From assembly GCA_016793645.1 (NCBI GenBank), contig JAEUHD010000244.1:1-40690 (forward strand): a stretch of 40,690 bases of DNA. Reading direction: 5' to 3'. Shown here piece by piece: positions 34,789-40,690 of this stretch. The notes below the pieces were generated by a model. That model had not been told where the DNA came from. It was given only the letters and a program-made list of their open reading frames with translations, and ran no database searches. Positions within the stretch are counted from its first letter, which is position 1. The number at the start of each line of letters is the position of its first letter. Both the position numbers and the translations under genes were made by a program. The DNA is from Verrucomicrobiales bacterium (lineage in GTDB: Bacteria > Verrucomicrobiota > Verrucomicrobiia > Limisphaerales > UBA9464).

Positions 34789-36438
34789 TCAGGCGGATCC
34801 CTTCATCTTCCGGTATTTCCGGATCAGATGGTTCGTGGAGCTGTCGTGTTGCAGGCGCGGAAGCCTGGGATTCTCCAATTCCGGGACAATGCGCTGGGCG
34901 AGGGCCTTGCCCAGCTCAACGCCCCACTGGTCGAAGGAGTTGATGTCCCAAATGGCTCCCTGCGTGAACACCGAGTGTTCGTAGAGGGCGACGAGGCGTC
35001 CCAGGGTCGCGGGCGTCAGGCGGTCGGCGAGCAGGACGTTTGAGGGGCGGTTTCCTTCAAACACCCGGTGCGGGACCAGCCAGGCCGGGGTGCCTTCGGC
35101 GCGGACATCGTCCGCGGTCTTACCAAAGGCGAGAGCCTCCGCCTGGGCGAAGACATTGGCCATGAGAAGATCGTGGTGGCGTCCCAGGTCGGTCAGCGGG
35201 TGGGCGAAGGCGATGAAGTCGCAGGGAATGAGGCGGGTTCCCTGGTGGATGAGTTGGTAGAACGAGTGCTGACCATTGGTTCCCGGCTCGCCCCAGTACA
35301 CGGCACCGGTGTCGTAGGTTACCCGATGCCCGTCGAGGGTCACGGACTTGCCGTTGCTCTCCATGGTGAGCTGCTGGAGATAGGCGGGAAAGCGCTTCAG
35401 ATACTGCTCGTAGGGCAGCACCGCGAGGGTTTGCGCCCCGAAAAAGTCGTTGTACCAGAGCGCGAGCAGGCCGAGGAGCACCGGCAGGTTCCTCCCGAGG
35501 GGGGCGGTTTGGAAATGCCGGTCCATTTCATGGAACCCGGACAACAGTTCCCGGAAGGCGTCCGGACCGACCGCGATCATCGTTGAGAGTCCGATGGCGG
35601 AATCCATGGAGTAACGGCCTCCGACCCAGTCCCAGAACCCGAACATGTTGGCCGTGTCGATCCCGAAGGCGGACACCTTCTCCGCATTGGTGGACACTGC
35701 GACGAAATGGCGGGCCACGGCCTTGGGGTCGCCGCCGAGACCCTGCAGGAGCCAGTCGCGGGCGCTGCCCGCATTGGTCATCGTCTCCAGCGTGGTGAAG
35801 GTCTTGGAGGAAACGATGAACAGGGTTTCCGCCGGATCGAGATCGCGGGTGGCCTCGATGAAATCAATGCCGTCCACATTGGAGACAAACCGGAATGTCC
35901 GGGTGCGGTCGCTGTAATGACGGAGCGCCTCGAAAGCCATGACCGGACCGAGGTCCGAACCGCCGATGCCGATGTTGATGACGTTGCGGATCGGACGTCC
36001 GGTGTGGCCCTTCCATTTCCCGCTCCGGATCCGGTCAGCGAAGGCGGACATCCGGTCGAGGACTTCATGGACTTCGGGGACCACGTTCCTGCCGTCCACC
36101 AGAATGGAGGCGTTGCGCGGAGCCCGCAGGGCGACGTGAAGGACCGAACGGCCCTCGGTGCGGTTGATGCGCTCCCCCCGGAACATGGCTTCGATGCGGG
36201 CCTCCAGGCCGGATTGCTCGGCGAGTGCGGTGAGCAGACGAAGCGTTTCGTCATCGATCCGGTTCTTGGAGTAGTCGAGGAAGAGACCGGCGCCGGAGGC
36301 GGTGAGGCGCTGACCGCGCTTGGGGTCCCCGGCGAAGAGGTCGCGCAAATGGACCCGGGCGATCTTCTTGAAATGGGTGGAAAGCGACTTCCAGGCGGGG
36401 CGCTGGGCAAGGAGTCGGGTGCGGGAGGCGGTGCTCAT
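34789..36438 (-). CDS. pgi: Glucose-6-phosphate isomerase
   Basis: 549 aa, the usual length of the bacterial enzyme, which interconverts glucose-6-phosphate and fructose-6-phosphate in the cytoplasm. [20 protein letters not shown] binds phosphate, [17 protein letters not shown] is the conserved SKTFTT(Q/L)ET region, and [16 protein letters not shown] matches PROSITE-type signature 1. [20 protein letters not shown] carries the catalytic Glu and His, and [10 protein letters not shown] carries the catalytic Lys. No motif is missing. It starts 33 nt after the ROK kinase gene and is the second gene of the cluster. Confidence 0.97.
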   Translation of the reverse strand: MSTASRTRLLAQRPAWKSLSTHFKKIARVHLRDLFAGDPKRGQRLTASGAGLFLDYSKNRIDDETLRLLTALAEQSGLEARIEAMFRGERINRTEGRSVLHVALRAPRNASILVDGRNVVPEVHEVLDRMSAFADRIRSGKWKGHTGRPIRNVINIGIGGSDLGPVMAFEALRHYSDRTRTFRFVSNVDGIDFIEATRDLDPAETLFIVSSKTFTTLETMTNAGSARDWLLQGLGGDPKAVARHFVAVSTNAEKVSAFGIDTANMFGFWDWVGGRYSMDSAIGLSTMIAVGPDAFRELLSGFHEMDRHFQTAPLGRNLPVLLGLLALWYNDFFGAQTLAVLPYEQYLKRFPAYLQQLTMESNGKSVTLDGHRVTYDTGAVYWGEPGTNGQHSFYQLIHQGTRLIPCDFIAFAHPLTDLGRHHDLLMANVFAQAEALAFGKTADDVRAEGTPAWLVPHRVFEGNRPSNVLLADRLTPATLGRLVALYEHSVFTQGAIWDINSFDQWGVELGKALAQRIVPELENPRLPRLQHDSSTNHLIRKYRKMKGSA

Positions 36439-36471
36439 GGAAAATGAAGGAGGATCCGGTGGGTCCTGGGA

Positions 36472-37161
36472 TCAGCGGCCCTTGGGACGACGCGGGGAGG
36501 GAGTGGAACCTGCGGTCGCATTCCAGAGGCGGAATCCTCCGAGAAAGGCGTTGTCGTTGTCGCCGGCGCGACATCCCTCGGGGATCTCGTGAAGTTTCTT
36601 CACATTGCCGCCCCCGAGCACGACATCGGTGGGTTCGAGCGCTGCGATGAGGGTTTCGACCACCCGGCGTACCTCCTTCCGCCATCGCTTCTTTCCCCGC
36701 TGTTCCATGCCGCGGAGCCCGACGTAGTCCTCAAAGGTGCCCTTCTTGTAGGGCAGGTGGGCGAGTTCCATCGGTTCGATGATGCCATCAATCACCATGC
36801 AGGAGCCCAGTCCGGTGCCCAGTCCGAGGAAGAGCATCTTGCCATCCCGGTAGCTGCCGTAGGCCTGCATGGCCGCATCGTTGATCATCTTGACGGGCTT
36901 TCCGAAGGCCTTCCGGAAATCGAAGCCCACCCAGCCCCGTCCGAGATTGTGTGGCTCGGCGACCGGACGTCCCCTGAGGACGAAACCGGGGTAGCCGATG
37001 GACACGGCGTCGAAGGACCAGTCCTTGGTGAGCTTCCGAACCTCGGACACCATCCGCCGCGGGGTCATCCGCGCACCCGAGGGGATTTCGCGGCGTTCCT
37101 TTTGTCCGGTGGCCAGGACCTTGACGTGGGTTCCACCGATGTCGATCACGAGCACCTTCAT
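36472..37161 (-). CDS. ppgK: ROK-family glucokinase, polyphosphate-glucokinase-like
   Basis: 229 aa from ATG at 37161; a TTG three codons upstream is less likely. It phosphorylates glucose to glucose-6-phosphate, feeding pgi directly. VIDIGGTHVKVLATG is the phosphate-1 loop, IGYPGFVLRGRP and NLGRGWVGFDFRKAFG follow the PpgK pattern, MINDAAMQAYG gives the catalytic Asp95, and FLGLGTGLGSCMVIDG is the second phosphate loop. ELAHLPYKKGTFEDYVG replaces the zinc-binding cysteine motif of larger ROK proteins, as in polyphosphate glucokinases. Whether polyphosphate, ATP or both is the donor cannot be read from the sequence, so the symbol is tentative. First gene of the glucokinase-pgi-gnd cluster. 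Confidence 0.82.
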   Translation of the reverse strand: MKVLVIDIGGTHVKVLATGQKERREIPSGARMTPRRMVSEVRKLTKDWSFDAVSIGYPGFVLRGRPVAEPHNLGRGWVGFDFRKAFGKPVKMINDAAMQAYGSYRDGKMLFLGLGTGLGSCMVIDGIIEPMELAHLPYKKGTFEDYVGLRGMEQRGKKRWRKEVRRVVETLIAALEPTDVVLGGGNVKKLHEIPEGCRAGDNDNAFLGGFRLWNATAGSTPSPRRPKGR

Positions 37162-37330
37162 GCGTTTCAACCGGGAGAAGTCCGGACCGCTAGGAAACGA
37201 CGGCGGACCCGGGTTGGCAAGAATTGCAGTGGTCGTCGGGCGTTAAATCGGTGGGTTGGGCGCCGGGTTGGCGCGGGTTCCCCCGACGGTCATCGACCGG
37301 GGCCCTCCTTTTGCGGGCGGCCCGACGTTT

Positions 37331-37792
37331 CTACCAGAGGAACGACTTTTGTTCCGCCAGCTCGCGATCCCCGTCCAGAAGCACCGCCCGCCAGGCCAGC
37401 ACCTCCCCGGACCGCGTGTAGTCCTCCGACTTCAGGATCACCGTGGACCAACCGCCGAACTTGCGGTTGTCCCGGGTGGGGGCCTGGACCACGGTGATGG
37501 CACCCGGTTCCCCCTTGGCGGTGCGCAATTCGATGCGGATGACCAAATCGTCCCGCTTTTCCCGGGGAGCCTTCCACTGGACATCGAATCGGATCCCGCT
37601 GACGCGCTGGGGGGATTGGCGGAGCGACTGCTGATAGCCGTCGCGATCAAACAGTCCAGGCTTCGTCGAGATCCGGCCTTTTTCGTCCATGAGGTGGGGA
37701 AGCACCTTGCGGATCCTGGCCTCCGCCGCATTTCCCCGGGGGGCGGCAACGAGAAGGATGGCGAAGAGGGTGGCGGACAGCAGGCGGATCAC
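37331..37792 (-). CDS. Small exported protein of unknown function
   Basis: 153 aa from GTG at 37792, in a GTGA overlap with the stop of the gene upstream, so translation is probably coupled. The signal peptide is IRLLSATLFAILLVAAPRGNAA with likely cleavage after NAA. The mature part is a single beta-rich domain: KVLPHLMDEKGRISTKPGLF, then GIRFDVQWKAPR, DDLVIRIELRTAKGEPGAIT and VLAWRAVLLDGDRELAEQKS. I do not recognise the family; it looks like a small periplasmic immunoglobulin-like or transthyretin-like fold. It lies 169 bp upstream of the ROK kinase gene. Confidence 0.82.
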   Translation of the reverse strand: MIRLLSATLFAILLVAAPRGNAAEARIRKVLPHLMDEKGRISTKPGLFDRDGYQQSLRQSPQRVSGIRFDVQWKAPREKRDDLVIRIELRTAKGEPGAITVVQAPTRDNRKFGGWSTVILKSEDYTRSGEVLAWRAVLLDGDRELAEQKSFLW

Positions 37793-38850
37793 GGACGGAA
37801 GCGGGGAGGTTCCACGGGCGGGGCTCGAAGGAGTTTCGCCGCCGGAGTCACATAGGGCTCGGGGGGCGCGGGCGGACCGGCGTACGGATTGGCCACGATT
37901 CCCTGGGGATTCGGGGACGCCAGCGAGGAACGTACGGGGTTTTGGGCTGTGAGCGGATTCTCCTTGGGAAGCAGGCTGCCGGGTCCGCCGGCGGCGTCGG
38001 CGGAAGATTTCATGGAATGGCCCAGAAACTCGGAACGGGACTCGCGGGACCGGGATTGATCCACCGAGGCGGCCAGCGAGGTCGTGCGCTCCCCGAGGAC
38101 GTCTGTGCCCGAGAGGCGCTGGTACCGATCCAGCCGTTCCTGGGACAGCGAGTCGAGGCCGGCGTTGCGGCCGAGCGTCGCCGACGCCGTCGGTCGCGCG
38201 ATGTCGATACCCGGAGCCTGCGGGGATGCGGACTGGTACGACGGGAGAAGAGGGGTGGCGGTTCCTGCTGAGAGCGGGTTGAGCCCGGTGGAGTTCCTCC
38301 GGAGGCTCCAGGGATCGCCGGGCTTCTCACCCAGGAAATGGTCGTCGGATTCGGAATAGGCCTCCCGTTCGGATGGTTCGCGGGCCGCCGACTCGCCCGC
38401 ATTGGAAGCGCGGCTGCCGGACTTCAGTCTCCGTTCGAGGGAGGTGGTGGGGCGCCGGGGATTCGAGGTGTAATCGGGATTGTCGAGGGATTCGAGCAGG
38501 AGGCTTGCTCCCGGGGATTTTCCCGACTTGGGGGAGTCATCCAGAAGCCAATTCCGCTTCCGGTCGATGCGCTCAATGATTTCCTTCTGGGTCCGCGCGT
38601 CCGGGACGCTCGGCGAAATCTGGGGAGGCGCGGCCGACGGATCCACCACGCCTCCGACGGAATTGCCCGGGTTGATCGACTCGACTCCCGGCTGCGGGCG
38701 CGTCAGGGCGGGACTTCCCGAGGAGGGCGGCTTGATCGGGACCGAAATCGCCGCCTTTTCGCCGGCGCTGGCCGTGGAGAACGCCCAGCCCAGGGCCAGC
38801 AGGGGGATCACCGTGGGGGCGACCCGGAAACGCTGCAGGACGGTGTGCAC
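37789..38850 (-). CDS. Exported, mostly disordered Ser/Pro/Arg-rich protein
   Basis: 353 aa from GTG at 38850. I chose this start because AGAGG lies 3-7 nt upstream and it gives the signal-like VLQRFRVAPTVIPLLALGWA ending in STASA; the open frame itself runs 20 codons further. The mature protein is low in hydrophobics and rich in Ser, Pro, Gly and Arg. It has a short basic helical segment (TQKEIIERIDRKRNWLLDDS) and proline-rich ends (NPYAGPPAPPEPYVTPAAKL; PPVEPPRFRP). It is likely periplasmic and largely unfolded; a role as envelope spacer or scaffold for the coupled downstream protein is a guess. The overlap with that gene suggests the two work together. Confidence 0.75.
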   Translation of the reverse strand: MHTVLQRFRVAPTVIPLLALGWAFSTASAGEKAAISVPIKPPSSGSPALTRPQPGVESINPGNSVGGVVDPSAAPPQISPSVPDARTQKEIIERIDRKRNWLLDDSPKSGKSPGASLLLESLDNPDYTSNPRRPTTSLERRLKSGSRASNAGESAAREPSEREAYSESDDHFLGEKPGDPWSLRRNSTGLNPLSAGTATPLLPSYQSASPQAPGIDIARPTASATLGRNAGLDSLSQERLDRYQRLSGTDVLGERTTSLAASVDQSRSRESRSEFLGHSMKSSADAAGGPGSLLPKENPLTAQNPVRSSLASPNPQGIVANPYAGPPAPPEPYVTPAAKLLRAPPVEPPRFRP

Positions 38851-38921
38851 GGCCTCTACCCTATGGGATCCTGCGTCCGGGTCAAAACCTCGTTTGAGGG
38901 GGCATGGCACCGCGGTGCCCT

Positions 38922-39971
38922 TCAGCCCAGCCGCTGCTGGAGTTTCCGCGCGACGTCGAGGAACGCGGCTCCGGCGGGACCGGTCGGATCACCCACCACG
39001 GCTGGAATGCCGCGATCTCCGCCTTCGCGAATCCCTGGAATCAGGGGGATTTCCCCCAGAAACGGAATGCCCCTGCGGGAGGCCTCGTCGCTGCCACCCC
39101 CGTGTCCGAAGATCTCGATGCGCGAACCGTCGGGTGCGGTGAAGTAGCTCATGTTTTCGATGATGCCGAGGATGGGGACCTGGACCTTCTCAAACATTGC
39201 GATGCCCTTTCGGACGACCCCGATCGAAGCCGCCTGGGGCGTCGTAACGATTACCCCGCCATCGAGGGGGACGGTTTGGCAAAGGGACAATTGGGCATCC
39301 CCGGTGCCCGGCGGCAGATCGACGAGGAGGAAGTCGAGCCCGCCCCAGTCCACCTGATGCACAAACTGCTGGATGGTCTTCTGAATCATCGGCCCGCGCC
39401 AGATCACCGGCTGATCGTCGGGGATGAGGAAGCCCATGCTCATCAACTTTACGCCGTGCGCGAACGGCGGGATCAGTTGTTCCGCATCGTTCACCGTGGG
39501 GCGATCCTGGATTCCCATCATGAGTGGGATGCTGGGGCCGTAGATGTCGCCGTCCATCAACCCAACGCGGGCCCCGAGATGGCGGAGGGCGCAGGCGAGG
39601 TTGACGGCGCAGGTGGATTTGCCCACGCCGCCTTTTCCCGAGGCGACGGCGATGATTCGCCCGATCCCGGGGATTTTCGATCGGGACACGGCGGCTCCGG
39701 GCTGGGGTGCGCCCGCCGGCGGGGCGGCCGGGACCCGGACCTGGACGTGGGCATCCTTGAGCCCGGGAATCCGGTCGCGAAGGGCGAGTCGGGCGGCGTC
39801 GGCGATTTGCTCGCCCAGGGCTGGGTTGGGCGTCGTGAGTTCGATGAGCACTCCGACGGCGTCCCCTTCCACCTGGACCTCCTTGACGAGTCCAAACGAT
39901 ACGATGTCGCGGCTGTATCCGGGGTACCGGACGGTCTTGAGGACGGCGAGGATATCGGATTGATCGGGCAT
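38922..39971 (-). CDS. apbC: Mrp/ApbC-type iron-sulfur cluster carrier ATPase
   Basis: 349 aa. The N-terminal MIP18/DUF59 domain (residues 1-80; ILAVLKTVRYPGYSRDIVSF) is joined by an Ala/Pro linker to a ParA/MinD-type NTPase. ASGKGGVGKST (Ser111-Lys118) is the deviant Walker A loop, GLMDGDIYGPSIPLMMG and LLVDLPPGTGDAQLSL are the switch and Walker B regions, and VTTPQAASIGVVRKGIAMFE is family-specific. It loads or transfers Fe-S clusters in the cytoplasm. The CxxC that binds the cluster in E. coli Mrp is absent: after ENMSYF the sequence is TAPDGSRIEIFG. That variant also occurs in other bacteria. It starts 22 nt after the helicase gene stop and is probably cotranscribed with it. Confidence 0.93.
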   Translation of the reverse strand: MPDQSDILAVLKTVRYPGYSRDIVSFGLVKEVQVEGDAVGVLIELTTPNPALGEQIADAARLALRDRIPGLKDAHVQVRVPAAPPAGAPQPGAAVSRSKIPGIGRIIAVASGKGGVGKSTCAVNLACALRHLGARVGLMDGDIYGPSIPLMMGIQDRPTVNDAEQLIPPFAHGVKLMSMGFLIPDDQPVIWRGPMIQKTIQQFVHQVDWGGLDFLLVDLPPGTGDAQLSLCQTVPLDGGVIVTTPQAASIGVVRKGIAMFEKVQVPILGIIENMSYFTAPDGSRIEIFGHGGGSDEASRRGIPFLGEIPLIPGIREGGDRGIPAVVGDPTGPAGAAFLDVARKLQQRLG

Positions 39972-39993
39972 GGAATGGAAACGGGGCTGGGGA

Positions 39994-40690
39994 TCAGGCG
40001 ATCTTTGCCTTCAGGCGGCGACCGCCGAGCTGGGTTCGATTCAGGCGGGACAGGATGGCCGGCACATGGGCTTCCGCGACCTGGACGAACGCATGTCGTT
40101 CCCGGAGGTCCACGGCACCCACCACCTGGGCGGGCAGTCCAGTTTCGCCAAGAATACAGTTGGAGACATCCGTGGCGGTGAGGCCGTGCTCCATGCCGGC
40201 TCCCAGCCACAGGCGGGTGAATCCGGACGCCCGGGCCTCCCGTCGCTCGCGGGTTTTTGGGACGCGTGGGGTTGGCGCTGCCGGAGACGGGGTGGCGGGA
40301 ATGGAGGGGGAGGCAGACGGCGCCTCGATGTTCACCGAGGGTGTCGGCTCCGGCTTCGGTGCCGGGCGTGGCGGGCGCGGCGGGGGAGGGGTTGTTGGGC
40401 CACGGCCCGCGTCCTTAGGGTTGCGGGGTGAGGGGGAGCGTTCCGGGCGGTCCGGGTGGCCAGCATGGGGCGCCTTGCGCGACGGGGGCGGGGCGGCGTC
40501 CGGTGCGGGGCGCGGTTCCGGGGCAGGGGCGGGCCTGCGGGGGGGGGACGCCGGGGCGGTTTCCTCGGCACCACGGGCCAGTTGGTGGAGGAGCGCATTC
40601 GCAAGATCGAGGGAGTCGATGCCCTCCTCGAGCAGGGTTTCGATCACATGGTCATAGTGACGATAGTCCCCCGCCTCGAGCGTGGCGCGC
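39994..40690 (-). CDS. DEAD-box RNA helicase, C-terminal part with DbpA-type RNA-binding domain (5' end outside window)
   Basis: The frame is open to the window edge (ATLEAGDYRHYDHVIETLLE precedes the first possible internal GTG at 40647), so only about 232 C-terminal residues are visible. The segment YDHVIETLLEEGIDSLDLAN is the helical extension that follows the helicase core in CsdA/DbpA-like proteins. A low-complexity Pro/Ala/Arg linker of about 110 residues comes next. The last 75 residues (FTRLWLGAGMEHGLTATDVS; VVGAVDLRERHAFVQVAE; NRTQLGGRRLKAKIA) match the DbpA RNA-binding domain (an RRM fold). It probably acts in ribosome assembly or cold-shock RNA remodelling. The helicase motifs themselves are not in the window, so the enzyme call rests on the C-terminal domains. 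Confidence 0.8.
   Translation of the reverse strand, partial: RATLEAGDYRHYDHVIETLLEEGIDSLDLANALLHQLARGAEETAPASPPRRPAPAPEPRPAPDAAPPPSRKAPHAGHPDRPERSPSPRNPKDAGRGPTTPPPPRPPRPAPKPEPTPSVNIEAPSASPSIPATPSPAAPTPRVPKTRERREARASGFTRLWLGAGMEHGLTATDVSNCILGETGLPAQVVGAVDLRERHAFVQVAEAHVPAILSRLNRTQLGGRRLKAKIA

Noticed and set aside
38904-40181. 425-codon plus-strand open frame
   Set aside because: Antisense to the Mrp ATPase gene, whose motifs are unmistakable.
1-40690. CRISPR arrays, insertion sequences, prophage genes, rRNA
   Set aside because: No regularly spaced direct repeats, transposase or integrase motifs, phage structural genes or rRNA sequence were seen on either strand.

Overview
The window is a GC-rich (roughly two-thirds G+C by eye), gene-dense bacterial chromosome segment. 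It most likely comes from a member of the Verrucomicrobiota. The reasons are a PVC-type membrane-bound dehydrogenase with a terminal cytochrome c, secreted proteins with calcium-binding DxDGDG repeats and a verrucomicrobial-style C-terminal domain, many secreted proteins of unknown function, GTG/TTG starts and few strong Shine-Dalgarno sites. This assignment is inference. No rRNA, insertion sequence, prophage or CRISPR array was seen. There is one tRNA.

Layout. 1-1122 (+) is the 3' part of a secreted carbohydrate-binding-like protein. 1144-14154 (-) is one giant ORF of 4,336 codons: a putative lipoprotein/anchor signal, a very large extracytoplasmic part with YD/Rhs-like stretches, a helical domain, and a polytopic membrane half with an embedded cytoplasmic domain that resembles, by eye only, beta-1,3-glucan synthase (GT48). 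14356-16461 (+) is a secreted right-handed beta-helix protein with part of a GH28 active site. 16497-19899 (-) is a two-gene operon: an SDR oxidoreductase followed 1 nt later by the PVC dehydrogenase/cytochrome c protein. 20020-23777 (+) is pabB-pabC-glcD, that is p-aminobenzoate synthesis for folate plus a glycolate-oxidase-type flavoprotein. A strong hairpin terminator separates glcD from a convergent small lipoprotein gene (23874-24260). tRNA-Asp(GTC) lies at 24596-24672 with a recognisable promoter.

25099-31213 (+) is the most unusual part: a tightly packed run of eight ORFs, none with a function I recognise. It begins with a 540-aa lipoprotein and continues with small and medium proteins that are mostly adjacent or overlapping. 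Two consecutive proteins clearly share a helix-plus-beta domain and a third has the same architecture, so this looks like a dedicated multi-component system built partly from paralogues. Its last gene may be frameshifted.

31461-33545 (+) is a secreted GH97 glycosidase of the retaining type. 33669-37161 (-) is a glucose-entry module transcribed in the order glucokinase (ROK, polyphosphate-glucokinase-like), pgi, gnd. It makes glucose-6-phosphate, interconverts it with fructose-6-phosphate, and decarboxylates 6-phosphogluconate. 37331-38850 (-) is a translationally coupled pair of exported proteins of unknown function. 38922-39971 (-) is the Mrp/ApbC Fe-S carrier ATPase, preceded by the 3' part of a DEAD-box RNA helicase gene with a DbpA-type RNA-binding domain that runs off the right edge.

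Taken together, the secreted GH97 and beta-helix enzymes, the ROK-pgi-gnd module and the PVC dehydrogenase/SDR pair suggest a polysaccharide-degrading heterotroph. The giant membrane protein and the 25-31 kb operon are the parts not explained by known pathways.
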